Shown here piece after piece: positions 32,337 to 44,569 of a stretch of 64,000 nucleotides of DNA. Position numbers and translations under genes: made by a program. The notes below the pieces were generated by a model. It ran no database searches. It was given only the letters and a program-made list of their open reading frames with translations, and was not told the origin of the DNA. Each line of letters opens with the position of its first letter. Positions within the stretch are counted from its first letter, which is position 1. Origin of the DNA: Brachynemurus nebulosus (taxonomy: Eukaryota; Arthropoda; Insecta; Neuroptera; Myrmeleontidae); NCBI GenBank assembly GCA_035578155.1, contig JAPWDM010000001.1, positions 12,561,543 to 12,625,542 of the forward strand, given 5' to 3'.

Positions 32337-35148
32337 TTAATCGGTAAGCATATTAAGGGCTGTACAGATATAATTATATACATTATTTAAGTGGGTGTAA
32401 TTACTTATTTTCAGTAACAGAATTTCCCATGAGATGTTAGCTTCGTCCAACAGATACGATCTTAAATATTTTTCTCTGGCATCTCGGAGTGTATTGCAGT
32501 GTATAAAGAAATGGTATAATATGTTTTCATTAGGTAATATTACATAATGCACATTCTTTCTCCGAATCAAAGTAGATAATGTTGCCTCTATATACTATTC
32601 TAAATTTATCTTTTGGTGCCACTCTAAACTGCGCAATAGTTTTAATTTTAGTGAAATTTGTTCTTAAATATATGTAAGATAATTGCGTGTCTGTATAGTG
32701 AATATTTCTGTAGATCCAGCTATATGATGAATCATACAGATTATTAATATCGTTTTCTTTTAGTTGCATTTCATATTTCGTAAGTAATTCTTTCTCAGCC
32801 AGTTGTATAGCATAAGGATCCTGTTTTTCCCATAATTCTAGAAAGTGTAGACTCTCTAGAGTGTTTTTTAAATATTTAATCCAATTAGATATTTCTTCAT
32901 TGGCACTCTCGCTATATAATTGACACAGACGATTTAGACAAATTTTCGGCAGTCTATAGTTTGGCAAATTTAATAAATGACACCAAAAGTGTAATGTCCT
33001 TTTTAGTACATGAACTGATAAATGTAAAGAGTGGGTTTCCAATCTTACCATATAATCTGGAGTACACAGTGGCAAATTTAAAATGCTTTTCAGAAATTTA
33101 GTTTGTACTTTCTCAATCAATTTTACATAATCACATGCCCACACTTCGGACCCATGTAATGCCTAAAAATGTAAAATATTGCACTCTCTCTAAAGACCTG
33201 TTTTCGTACATAAGATCCTTTATTTCACGTTTCTTGGGTGACTTATGAAAGACGATAACTTTTGTTTTTTCCGTATTTACTGTGAGTTTGTTGTTTTTGC
33301 AAAAAACGGCTAGAGAATTTAATTTACGTTGGGCGTCTGGGTAGGATGTAGAAAGTATAACTAAATCGTCAGCGAAAAACAAGGTTAGTATATCATGCGT
33401 ACCATCAATGTTTATATCTGTGAAACCTTGATTTCTCATGAATTCTTCTAAATCCGCAATAAATAGTGAAAACAAAACTCGAGACAAAGGGTCTCCTTGG
33501 AGGAGTCCCCTTGTAATTTTTATAAATTTTGTCTCTTGATCTCCGACGTTATATGTGGCTTGAGCAGATGAGTACATATTCATTAGAATCCTTAGAACTT
33601 TGCCACTGATACCTTTCTAAAACAACTTCTTCCAAACTAAATAATGATCTACTGAGTCGAACGCTGTTTTAAAATCTATAAATATAGCGAATGTATAGCT
33701 CCCTCTTAGTCGGAACTGTATGTCAATGATTGATTTAACAATAAATACATTTTCGATGGTATTGCGGCCAGGTCGGAAACCGTTCTGATTTTCTGGTAGC
33801 GCTTCTGTACTTTCAGCCCAACACAAGACTCTACTGTATATTATGTTAAAAAATAATTTGGAGATTGTATTTATTAGTGATATGCATCTGTAATTTGCAG
33901 GATCGCACTTATCGTTTTTCTTATAAATAAGGCACTGTTTAACTTCCGACCATTTTTGTGGGATTTTTTCCGTACTGAGAATTGTATTAAATAAATTTAA
34001 AGTATAATGCTCCCAATTTGCAGGTAAGAATTTATAATATTCATTAATTAAAGCGTCAGTGCCAGGAGCTTTAGCTTTTTTGGCCATTTTCAGACTGGCT
34101 TGAAGTTCGTCTAACGTTATGGGATTGTCGAGGTAGGGGTGACCAACGTCAAAAAAATACAATTCGTTCGCTAAGTTCTCGTTAGTCTTATAGATATTTG
34201 TAAAATATTCTTCCACTTTTTGCACTGATAAAAAGTTTTTTGAACAATTTATTGGGTTTATTTTTTTGACAGCGCTCCAAAAATCTTTCGAGTTCTTAGT
34301 ATTAGCTAAACTGTTGATAATATTTTCTTTGTGTGTCTTTTTTTTCCTCTCAATAATACTTTTGTAAAATTTTCTTGCTTTAAAGTATTCTTCTACAGTA
34401 TTATTATCAGTGTATTTAGTTTTTTTACATTTGTAGAATAATGATCTCACCAACCTTCTTTGTTCTGAGCACTCCCTATCAAACCAATATTTTTCTCCAC
34501 TTTTATATTTGCTTCTATTAAAACTATATTTTTTGTTTCCAAGAGTGGTAGCCGTATGATCTATGGCTTCTACAATATTTTGATATAGATAATCCGGAGA
34601 TTCACTATTAACGTATATATTTGGCGACATTTCTAGCAAAATTTGGTATGCCTCTAGTTTATTTTCATCCCATTTGTAATATAATTCTCTATTTTGGGAC
34701 TCAGTTGTTTCGCCTGTAACAGAACTAAAGTTATGAAAAATGTTATTTAGTTGAGTGTAACAAATATTATGATCAGATACTTCAGCTGAGTGTAAAACTG
34801 TAAAATCCGCTATAGCGTCAATAAAAGAATGATTTACCTAGACCAAATCAACCACAGATTTTCCTGTACTGGCTAAGTATGTGAAAGCGGCAGGTTGGTC
34901 ACTTGTTGTTCTCCCGTTTATAAGAATCATGTCATTAAGTTCCATTACCTCCATTAAGTTTCTTCCCCTTTTATTTTTTATTAAATCCATTGATCTTCTA
35001 CTTGACGCCAGTTGTGTATTGAAAATTAGGTCCTCATCAACGTTCAAATCCTCCCCCGCCCTAGCATTAAAGTCACCAAAGATCAGCAAGCAGCATTTAG
35101 GGTTTTTTGCTTCTACTTCGTTGATAGTTTCGCTTAGTTTGTTACATA
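32337..35148 (-). pseudogene. LINE ORF2 remnant: endonuclease, reverse transcriptase, C-terminal CCHC
   Basis: Read 3' to 5' on the + strand: the C-terminal part of an APE endonuclease (GDFNAR near 35070), a linker, RT with the FIDFKTAFDSVDH block, GLLQGDPLS block and FADD catalytic site near 33370, and a C-terminal CALC...HFFIHC zinc motif near 32560-32500. It is broken: an in-frame TAG at 34838 (in the endonuclease-RT linker), another TAG at 33617, a deletion plus frameshift near 33150-33165 where FLGI joins directly to LHGSEVW so most of the thumb region is missing, and a one-base frameshift near 32540 inside the zinc motif. The endonuclease N-terminus and ORF1 are lost by 5' truncation. 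It cannot make an active enzyme. Confidence 0.92.
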
Positions 35149-35163
35149 GACTTGTCAAAAGTA
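35149..35163. repeat. LINE target-site duplication, right copy
   Basis: gacttgtcaaaagta, identical to 24858-24872, at the 5'-truncation junction of the LINE. Confidence 0.9.
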
Positions 35164-36225
35164 CATAGTATAAAAAAACCTTAAAAACCAACGATAAAAA
35201 AAAATGTGTCCAACCGTTCCCAAGATATTTCGTGGTTTCCAGGAAAAAAGGAAAAAAAACTAAAAAGTTTTAAAAAATTAAAATTAAAAACTTTAAGAAT
35301 TCAAGGCAAAAAGATTTTAAAAAATTTCAAATAAAAATTCCTGGAATATTCCAAATTTGATTATAATCAAATGTTATATTGTGTGTGATACGTCTTGCCG
35401 TGTATCTAGTTGTGTGATGTCACACACAACGAATGAAAATTATTTTATTCTAAATGATAATGAAATTTGGAATATCAGAGCTTTTTCGTTGTAGGTTTTT
35501 AGAGCTTTTTTTTCAAACTTTGTAGACTTTTTATTGCCGTGGATTCTTAAGATTATTAATTTTATTTTTTTTAAAAATATTTTAGTTTTTTCTACTCTTA
35601 TCCTTGAATGATTATAATATTAAGAGCGAAACTGTGGGTGATTTTGAACAATAATAAGATTTTTGTGCCCTTCCCACAAAAATGCAAAAGTGAGTATATA
35701 ATTTTTGTGCGAAAGGGGTAAAAAATCTTATTATTGTACTTTTATCATGGAAATTCTGGAATATCCTCGAAACAGTTGGACCCCTTTTCATCAAACCTGA
35801 TTAAGAACTATCCGATAATTACCAGCTCTATGAGTAGGTTTTTACGATTTTTAAATTTATTTTTATCCTAGAAATTCTGGAATATTCTAAAAACGGCTTA
35901 ATAAATTTTCATTAAATCTGGTTAAAAACGTAAGAATCATTTTAGGATTAGCAGCTTTCAAATAATAAAATTGGTTAATGCGTTTTGGAGATAAATGATG
36001 GTAAAAGCTACAAAAAACACACACACCTCTTAGATCAAACGCGTATATATGCACCTGATACATGAGCGACTTTTTGTGCGAGAATAATAGGTACTGCTGC
36101 AGACTCAAAAGGAGCCATCATGTATTTAAACTAATTTTGCTCGTGTCACAAAAATGATATTATTTAGATACTAATCATATACCCAATGGGATTTCCCATT
36201 GGAAAAATCTTTTTATTAGGTGCTC
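35164..36225. other. Gene-free interval
   Basis: A gaaattctggaatat word recurs at about 35750 and 35872. The frames at 35612-35794 and 35887-36108 (-) have no features of genes. Confidence 0.4.
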
Positions 36226-36229
36226 ACTT

Positions 36230-36620
36230 GCTGTTCATTTTCAATGTTTTTCAAGAACCTGAAGACCAACTCCCACGTTTCTAATTTCAACAATGACCTC
36301 CTAAACCCAACACTTTAGGCTATGAGTTGTCTGTCGGTCAGCGTTAAAGATTTATTAAAATAAGATATTATTTATTTTAATAGACATAGTAACAAATTTT
36401 AACATATATGGTTAATTTCAAAAATGACGAATTTTCCTACAAATTTTCATCCCCTATCTAAACCACTCAGGGGATGAATTTTGAAAAATCCTTTCTTAGT
36501 GTTCATCTACATTATACAGTGAGAATTTTAACCCCTTTAGCGGCTATCCCGAGCACAGTTCGTCATATGAATTATACAACTTGAATGACTCTCCCGACCT
36601 GAACTCGCCTCGTTTTGGTA
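36230..36620 (+). repeat. Arthropod dispersed repeat fragment
   Basis: Has cctaaacccaacactttagg, gttgtctgtcggtcagcgtt and aaaaatgacgaattttcc blocks. The first two recur at 38820-38895; the last recurs at 61440-61480. Together they match the ends and interior of a repeat common in insects. No coding. Confidence 0.5.
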
Positions 36621-37538
36621 ACTGTAAAATGTTGTCATCTGCTATCGTAAAAGCATTACTAAAGCAAAAATTATCGAATGGATAGGTCATATAATTATGT
36701 AATTAAATTAAGTATTTCCAAAGATCATTTTATTTGGTTAGTTTTACAATTTTACATAAATTATAAAATATCCGCACACAGCATAGCAAATAGTGATCAC
36801 TGATCAGATTTATATATCATGAGCGTAAAATAATTTTTCTAATGGGGAAACTTCTACTTCAAAAACTTAAATACTATTACTGAATATTTTAGTTTAAAAC
36901 ATGTTCTAAGCCAACAAAACAGTTCTTCGAACAATAACAATGTAAAAATTTTCTTTTAGTTGTTCTTTAGCACTCTACATGAGACAAAAAAAATATCACT
37001 TCAAAAAAGGATAAAAACGTTAAAAACTATTTTATTGTTTAAAGTAAATTAATGACGTAACATGTTATCAAATACTGACTCAAACACTGTAGTTCCATTT
37101 TCATCTTCAACTGCAATGTGCAGATAAGATTTGAAAATACATTTATTCTGTTCATCAGTATACATGTTGAAAAACGAACTAACACAATTAATGTCTGAAT
37201 ATTAATTAATAATGTTACACATCGTTATTATTGACAGTCGACTTCCTTTTTAATTTTAGGTAAGAAATAAATAGGTCATAAAATTTTTTTTTATGATACG
37301 GCCATGTATTTTATTTATTTAAACCTAACATAACCACAAAAAATTTTAAAAAAAATTTCTGTCAAAAATATATACTTAATTTGGTATTAAAATTAATTTT
37401 ATATTTAAAAATTCAAAAATTTTAATACTTACTGAGATTTTACGTTAAAAAAAAAGCCAGTAACACTCTTGAGAACTAATTTAAAAACCGGAATATTTCA
37501 GAAAACGCAAGTAAACAAATTACAGTGACCTCTGTGGA
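36621..37538. other. Gene-free interval
   Basis: AT-rich; no gene or bounded element recognised. Confidence 0.4.
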
Positions 37539-38606
37539 CAGTGGTGTCGCCAGATTTTAAATCGACATATTACTACAGAAGACGGTAGAAAAATACTATT
37601 TATTTACTACTCCCATAACAAAAAATACTACCTTATTGCTACATTGGCGGCGCTGGAGTCTTTGAATATTAGAGGTAGAATCTGACAAATTCTGGCGGTA
37701 AAATATGATATTTAAAAAAAAAAAGGAAGATTTAACGGCATCTGTAGACTCTTAGATTATTTATGGATTTTCAAATAGTATTTAGAATACTTTTAATAAT
37801 ATTTTAATGTTAATTATAAAACTTAAATTCGACGTATTTTTAATCAATAAACAATCATTTCGACTGTTTCAAAGAAATAAGGCTATTTCTAAATTCGATT
37901 AAAAATTACAAAACAAAATTTACAAAACACTCGTAACGATTTTGTATCCACAAAAAAATGATATATGTGTAATAGGAAGATTTATAATAAATCTATTGAT
38001 ACGGTACTTGACAAAAAACCGTTTATTCTAAATGCCATGTTTTTGAATATCATATATAATCTCCATAATCATATATGTCAAGTTATTCTTTTTTGTATTT
38101 TTATTTTTGATAAATTTTGTAACAATTAACGACTTTCAAAAAAAGGGAAATAAATTATAAAAATGATTACTATTGTTTTTTTCTTTTTCTCTTTATTGTG
38201 AGCTTATTTAACCTTATTAAGAAATATTTTCTAATATTCCCAAATTTTTTAAAAATTAAGGAATTTTTCGTATTCCCGTAATTATTTGCCATTTTTATTT
38301 TTTACAATACTTCCGCAGCTACTTTAAGATTAATTACTTCTCTGCAAATAAAATAAAAAATATCCAGAATCATAAATCGTATATGTGTAAATTTTTAAAT
38401 ATATTCGAAAAAATACCGCTAAAATACTATATTTTTTAAAAAATACTACTAAAATACTACTTTTTTTTAAAAAAAATGCTACTAAAATACTAAATTATTA
38501 CTAAAATACTACTAAAATACTACAATACTACGTCATTACTACAACTTGAATTTGGAGGTCAAATATTACTACGGTAGTAACGAAAATACTACATATGGCG
38601 ACACTG
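37539..38606. mobile_element. Non-autonomous TIR element with tactaaaa repeats (1068 bp)
   Basis: Left end cagtggtgtcgccagatttt, right end inverted cagtgtcgccatatgtagta. Both ends carry tactac/gtagta motifs, and 38395-38530 is a degenerate tandem of tactaaaa. The duplication is unclear (right flank taata). The cagtgtcgcca-type end resembles Tc1/mariner or hAT termini. No transposase frame. Confidence 0.5.
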
Positions 38607-38789
38607 TAATAAAAGTGGACGAAATATTTACTAAATGTCTACTATCTCTGCGACATTGTCTAATTCTCATCTGACTAAATAAAATTAAGCGAGAGAGAAA
38701 ATAATATATATCAATATTATATTCCGTTTGGATATTTAGGACTTAATGTTTGAGCACTGACTTATTATATAACATTCAAACAATAAAAA

Positions 38790-38897
38790 TCTCATTGTAT
38801 AAAGAATTCCTGTGCAAAATTTCATCCTTCTAAACCCAACGGTTTAGGCTGTGCGTTGTCTGTCAGTCAGTCAGTTAGTCAGTGTTAGAGATTTATT
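38790..38897 (+). repeat. Arthropod dispersed repeat 3' part
   Basis: tttcatccttctaaacccaa, ggtttaggctgtgcgttgtc, then (gtca)n and agagattta. Matches 36290-36355. Confidence 0.6.
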
Positions 38898-39598
38898 AAG
38901 GTACCATCAAAGTGTGATTGGCCTAAAAATAGTCAATTTTAGCGATTTTTTTCGGATGGATAGGATGGGGGAATGGGGATGATTTTTTTTTACGATTAAT
39001 ACCACTACTTAATAATACAAAAATCTTTTTCTTATTCATTTTTATTTATTTTTTATAATTATTATAATTTTTTGAAAAAGTGTCTTTAAAAAAGGGTGGA
39101 AATCGGTGCCCACGATTGCGCCCGGAGTTTTCATTCGAAAAACAAAATCAACTAGATTATCAATCTGTAGGTAAGCCGCTATGTACCTACGAGAGCTTTG
39201 TTTTCTTGAAATTTAAAAAAATGGCGGCGGTTTTAATAAAAAGTACAAAATTTTTTATAGTTTTTCGTGTGGAAAAATAGGAAGATTTCAAGAAAAAAAA
39301 GCTCCCATAGGTACATAGCGGCTTACCTACAGATTGATAATCTATTTGATTTTTTTTTGCGGATGAAAACTGCGGCCGCAATCGTGTGTACCGATTTCCG
39401 CCCTTTTTTAAAGTCACTTTTTTCAAAAAATTATTAAAATTCTAAAAAATAAATAAAAATGAGTAAAAAAATATTTTTGTATTGTTTTGGTGGTATTAAT
39501 CGAAAAAAAAGTTCATTCCCATTCCTCCATCCTATCCATCCGAAAAAAAATCGCGAAAATTGACTATTTTTCGGCTAACCACACTGTGATGGTACCTT
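38898..39598. mobile_element. Fold-back element with ~340-bp arms (701 bp)
   Basis: Left arm 38898 to about 39230 and right arm about 39260-39598 are inverse copies, about 90% alike: aaggtaccatcaaagtgtg / aaggtaccatcacagtgtg at the ends, cggatggataggatgg, aaatcggt, gattatcaatctgtaggtaa and gccgctatgtaccta further in. The central loop is only about 30 bp. Small frames at 39080-39280 (+) and 39187-39426 (-) give similar peptides only because the arms mirror each other. Confidence 0.9.
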
Positions 39599-39599
39599 G

Positions 39600-40479
39600 A
39601 ACCGCAATTGTCTTTTTATCAGAATTAATTTCAGAAATTCATACAGTTTTTAGATCGATCACTGTATTTTGCCTCCTTAAAACATATTTCTCTAAAAATT
39701 TTGTATTGCATACTGTTGCGTTAGTAAAACTAATTTAAATTTGAGGCTGCCATGCCGAATTTTAAGTTATCGTTGCAGTATGTATAGCAAGCAAGTGGCG
39801 CAATATAAATTACATACATACATATACACTCAACACAACAGTTTGGTCAAAAAATAAAATTTATTGGCACTTGTACACCACCCGCGTGGTTAACAAGTGT
39901 AATATAAATTTTCTCAAGTTTTCGCATGTTGAATTGAAACGTTGACAATTTTTGCTATACTGTCGAAATATTTATGTTTTATTGTGCTACATATTATATG
40001 TACTGTTAGTGTTATGTAGTGGCTTGCCATGTATGTATGTATGTTGTTATCTAATAATAAATCACAACTTTTCGACTTTCTAAGATTTCCTCCTACGGTT
40101 ATCGGATAAACTTTTCTACTTTTCATTCTGTCTAGATGTTTGCAATAATTTTGTTGTATTTCTCTTCTGATAACAGATCGAAACTGGGGAGTAAGCTGTA
40201 GCGATGTAAAACGAAATGTATTTTCCCAATTTTATTGGAAAACAAATTAATATACTACTACTTATTAAAAGTGTAATAATTCACAAACATTTAGCAGTTA
40301 TTAGTAGACTTTCTCTGGGTAACAGGTTAGGTATATATTTTAGAAATTTTCTGTTATTTAATTGTAATGGTTCTGAAACTTTTTCTTCGGTCCACTCGTC
40401 CATTTGTTTCTCACACCTCCTAATTCCTATGTTCTGTGTCCTATGAACATAAAATTTGCATGTAAATGTTGCATCTCCA
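39600..40479. other. Gene-free interval
   Basis: Contains (tacata)n words near 39810 and 40028. Overlapping frames on opposite strands at 40216-40446 and 40281-40496 are not convincing. Confidence 0.4.
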
Positions 40480-40483
40480 TTAA

Positions 40484-41424
40484 CCCTCAAGCTCATGACT
40501 CAATTTTTTTACCTTCAAACTCATGACTGGGGTTCAAATGCATCCCATTGTTTTCTTGATAATAAGTCGGTTCTATGACTAATAAATCGACATTATCGTA
40601 TACCATTCTCTTCCTTTTTTCATAAGGAAGAGAATGGTATACATAGAATCTAATTTAAAGCAAATTCAGGTCATAAAAAACCCATTAGAACATTAAAAAC
40701 CGGAAAAAATCAGCAAAAAGCTCATTTTTCAAATAAAAATTTGTAACTTTTCAAGTGCTCAAGCAATTTTAAAATTTTCTTGGCGTTTTGAAGAGGATTT
40801 CAGGCTATAGAAAAAAATTACGGTCATTTTATTCTGTTAAAAAAGTATATTTATTTAGACACTTAAACATGACGAACATTAGTAAATTAAAAATTATGCT
40901 TTAAAGAATTTTTTTATTATAAATTGATACAAAACGTTGAAGTAACTCAACAGGATAAGCTATTATACAATAATTTAGTCAATTACCACACAATAGGTAT
41001 GCAAAATAGGAGTTTGTGTTGTTCGAATATGGCTCGCTGACACTTAACAAAATGAAAATGGCCTTTTTGATCTCGGACACAGGCTGCACCTTGCCTATCT
41101 CTTATCAGCCTGGCAATATGTAAATAATTTATTTAAAAAATATACATGAATTGATGATTACATATAAAATATAAAATAAACTTACTGTCACAAAAGTTGA
41201 ACGTAAATTCACGACTGGGGTTCATACACACCCCATACAGAATTTGTAAACACACTGCATAATCACTAACCAACAACTAGAAGTGCGACCGTCCTGACAC
41301 TACTCAGAGACCTTCGAACTAAATTATGGTTCGCACCGGGAGTCGGTACTATTGCTCGCTAGTTCAGGAGCGTAGTCTAAAGTTTGCGTGGGGTGTGTCT
41401 GGACCCCAGTCATGAGCTTGAGGG
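40484..41424. mobile_element. piggyBac-like miniature element (941 bp)
   Basis: Bounded by TTAA at 40480-40483 and 41425-41428. Termini ccctcaagctcatgact... are perfectly inverted at the other end over 17 bp. Subterminal copies of catgactggggttca recur at about 40522 and, variant, 41213 and 41405. CCCT...AGGG between TTAA sites is the piggyBac signature. No transposase remains. The interior has a perfect 19-bp hairpin at 40598-40642. Confidence 0.85.
40598..40642. repeat. Perfect 19-bp hairpin
   Basis: gtataccattctcttcctt (40598-40616) pairs exactly with 40624-40642 around a 7-nt loop (ttttcat), inside the piggyBac-like element. Confidence 0.95.
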
Positions 41425-41581
41425 TTAAAGGGAGAGTAACGTCTATTGTTTATTTTTTTTTTAAATTTGTTAAACGAATCTACAACAACCCAAGATTATT
41501 GTGTTAAAATTTGAAGTCGATCGGAGAAAAACTATCGAAGATATAAACTTGTACAATCCCGGTCCCCCAACCATAGTCGTG

Positions 41582-41722
41582 AGCTGAGTATTGGTTTGTA
41601 CCTAGTCCATTTTAAAAAAAAAAAATTCTTTTAGTGGTTTCAACTTCTTCAACGCTTAAAACTAACAAAACAACTATCTAGAATTTTAAAAAGCGGATTT
41701 GGTATAAACTAATACTCAGCTG
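41582..41722. mobile_element. Short MITE, copy 1 (~141 bp)
   Basis: agctgagtattggtttgtac at the left and, inverted, agctgagtattagtttatac at the right. A related copy at 58147-58254 has the same left end and ttttaaaaaa/ttttaaaaagtgga interior words. Confidence 0.7.
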
Positions 41723-42740
41723 ACGTAGTGTATAAAACTTAACATTTTAAAACGTGTAATTCTGACACTTAATATTTTCAAAGTCGGTGAACGCTCTAAC
41801 TCAAAATCTACTGGACCGACCTTTTTGAAATTTTACACACTCTTTCTAAAGATAAATTACGAGGTAACCCTGGCGAGTTTTTTATTTTATTATTTTTTTT
41901 TTTTAAATTATAATTGATTTTAAAATACAAAAAAAAACTTCAAGTCTTGCTAAAAATTAAAAAATAATTTTAAAAGAATCAGTTACGTAATACTTATATT
42001 ATTTAGTATAATTTCCTGGGATACCATTCCGCATCCGAAAGTGGGGATGACAATTTTACCACATGATGAAGTTGAGATTCCTATTACCATTTTTCATTCT
42101 GCAGTCCTGTTTACGAAATATTCAGTTTCAAAGACACTTTCAACACTTGAACACAAAAGACTCGTTTAAAATTGTATTGAGAACTTTCGTGAATGTAAGC
42201 TACTAAATTTTTGACAGCCAAATCAAGAAAAATAAAGTAGGAAAAGAGGTTTTTACAGATAAAGGTCCCAAGGTTAAATGTTTATGATTCATATCTACAT
42301 AGCAAAACAAAAACTGATAAAAAGTGATATTGTTGTAAAAACTAAATTTATGACAAGTTATTGCACTCAAAACGACGTTATTATAATTAAGTTAAAATCC
42401 AGCAAATAATGGGAGCGCTGTGTATAACGTTTCCAATGTTATTCACAGCGGCACAATGACTTAAATTATTTTACGAGGTACTTCTTTAAATTTTCACTTT
42501 ATAAGATCTTTGTCTGCATCGTCAAAAACATCTATGTCTAATTATTTGTACTTAAATTACCGTAAAATCTTTTTGTACCAAATATATGAGACGGTTAGGT
42601 TTACGTAAAGGAAGTCGTCTCTTTTGTGGTTATGTTTTCTGGAAAATCGTTAGAATACCTAATTTTTTACTAGCACACCTAAATAACACTTATAATACGT
42701 ATATTAAGATTTTTCTCTTATTAGCTCTCGATCATTTAAG
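41723..42740. other. Gene-free interval
   Basis: No gene. Phrases such as aactcaaaatctactggacc (41810) are typical of dispersed repeats, but no ends are identified. Confidence 0.4.
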
Positions 42741-43797
42741 GGTTTGACCTCGGAATGAAACGGAATAAGCTGGATTTTAATATACACCTTTATTTTGGCA
42801 TCCTAAGTGTTCCCTCAAAAGTCTCATAAGATCACGTATGAGCGTCTTTAGATATTGAAGGTCAAAGATCGCGAAAATCAGATTTTTGAAAATATCTCAC
42901 TTTCTTTGCCTCAAATCGGTTTTACATTTATTATAAAAGTTATAAAGCATAGAATTCTCTACAAATTTTGTTTCAAACACTTTTCGATACGTTTAACTAT
43001 TTTGGAGATGGAGCGCGATGAGTATGGAGCGCTTAGTCATACATTGTACGTCCGCCCTTGCTAAGATACACTTTAAAACTATCAAATTAACTTTGTTAGT
43101 AGAAAGTGATACATTTAAGAAGAAACCGGTCTCATAGATACAATAGAAATCAATCCCAACTTGCTATAAATGAGAAAGGTCGGTCAGTAGGGTCCATATT
43201 TCCAAGTAAAATCTTAATAATGACACCCGGATCCATGAGTTTTCACATTTAGAACAGAAATGCTGAAGTTCTTACCAACTTAAAATCCAATTATCCTCAA
43301 TAAGAATAAAAAATATTTAAAATAATTTTATAAGTTACTCTATTATTCATATGAAAATGGTAACTAATATTAAATAACAATTTGATCTATAATTAATATA
43401 TTTAGATATAAGAATGTATTAAATAATTAATGAACTAATATTTAGCAACTAATTTCGTTAAAAAACCGTACTACAGATTTAGATTCGCGATTGACGTTGT
43501 GCTCTAGCATGTATAGCTGAGCGCCCTGTATCTCCAAAACAACTAAACACATTGAAAAGTGTTTGAAACAAAATTTGTAGAGAATTTTATGCTTTATAAT
43601 TTTTATAATAAATGCAAAAACGATTTGAGGCAAAGGAAGTGAGATATTTTCAAAAATCTGATTTTCGCGACCTTTGACCTTCAATATCTCAAGACGCTCA
43701 CACGTGATCATATGAGACTTTTGAGGGAACATTTAGGACGCCAAAATAAAGGTGTATACAAGAATTCAGCTTATTCCGTTTCATTCCGAGGTTGACC
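42741..43797. mobile_element. Large inverted-repeat element with ~310-bp arms (1057 bp)
   Basis: Left arm 42741 to about 43045 and right arm about 43480-43797 are inverse copies, roughly 87% alike (cctcggaatgaaacggaata; ttccctcaaaagtctcata; aatcagatttttgaaaata; tctacaaattttgtttcaaa). The loop is about 430 bp. Each arm is open over about 70 codons in the corresponding frame (42855-43064 +; 43442-43732 -), giving peptides that share GRENQIFENISL-like, FIIK and ILYKFCFKHFS segments. No known protein is recognised. Confidence 0.85.
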
Positions 43798-43799
43798 GC

Positions 43800-44565
43800 T
43801 TTTTTTGACTAAAATGATTGGGGTATATTTTGTTTTGGTAGTTGAATTTTTAGAGATTGATGCAGGATCAAAATTGAAATCTATTACAGGAAACAGCTTT
43901 ATTCCACTACAATTGTATCCCATAACATATTGATTGGTTATGATTCCCTAATGTAATCCCCTTAACCCGGCTCCACTTTTTCCTTCAACGAATATTCCTA
44001 CTTATATTAAATTTCTTGCCTACAAATAGAATGTTTATTACTATCGCATAATAGTAAGACATTTCGTTACTTTCATCAGCGTGGCATAGTGACGAGAGAA
44101 AAAAAATGGTATAGATCTTCAATATTTTACCCGAAGGAAATGAAAATATAAATTTAATAATCAACACACTAAATAGCATAAAGGAAAATAACGTTTATGT
44201 GCGATGGTGTGCGTATCAGTTGGTAATGACATTATACGGATTGAATTTTCGAACTTGTGTGATTTATGTGGATGGGTGGTGTTCATCAACACTATACAAG
44301 TACAGTGGAACGCCAACAATGCAACAAAATGTTCCCTTCGCCTCCTGAGTTGCAGTTTTTGGAAAGAAAATATATCTTGACGTAACGTTTTATAAAAAAA
44401 AAAAATAATTTCTAAGGAAAATTGTATTATGAATCTGAATCACTGGATAATAAAAAAAGTTTTTTTGCCCAAAGGTATTACTGCCTGATCTTTACAGTAT
44501 TTTATATGTTGAATCAAAAAATGAAAACCGTTTTTTCCCATCACGTAAGGTTTTTTTGTGGCAAG
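43800..44565. other. Gene-free interval
   Basis: No gene recognised. Confidence 0.4.
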
Positions 44566-44569
44566 CAAA

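Larger units (their letters stand above)
24873..35148 (-). mobile_element. 5'-truncated APE-type LINE, split by the BEL/Pao element
   Basis: A non-LTR retrotransposon on the - strand, about 3.0 kb once the nested BEL/Pao element and one copy of its duplication are removed. Its 3' end (24873-24898) is an AATAAA-containing stretch followed by about four ATTAC repeats. Its 5' end stops inside the endonuclease domain at 35148. The 15-bp duplications gacttgtcaaaagta flank it exactly, showing target-primed insertion with 5' truncation. The BEL/Pao element (25009-32266) lies in the LINE's 3' UTR. Clade is not assigned: the endonuclease, RT and C-terminal CCHC order fits the CR1/L2/Jockey/I assemblage. 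Confidence 0.9.

Noticed and set aside
39080..39426. Two similar small proteins on opposite strands
   Set aside because: The similarity is forced by the inverted arms of the 701-bp fold-back element.
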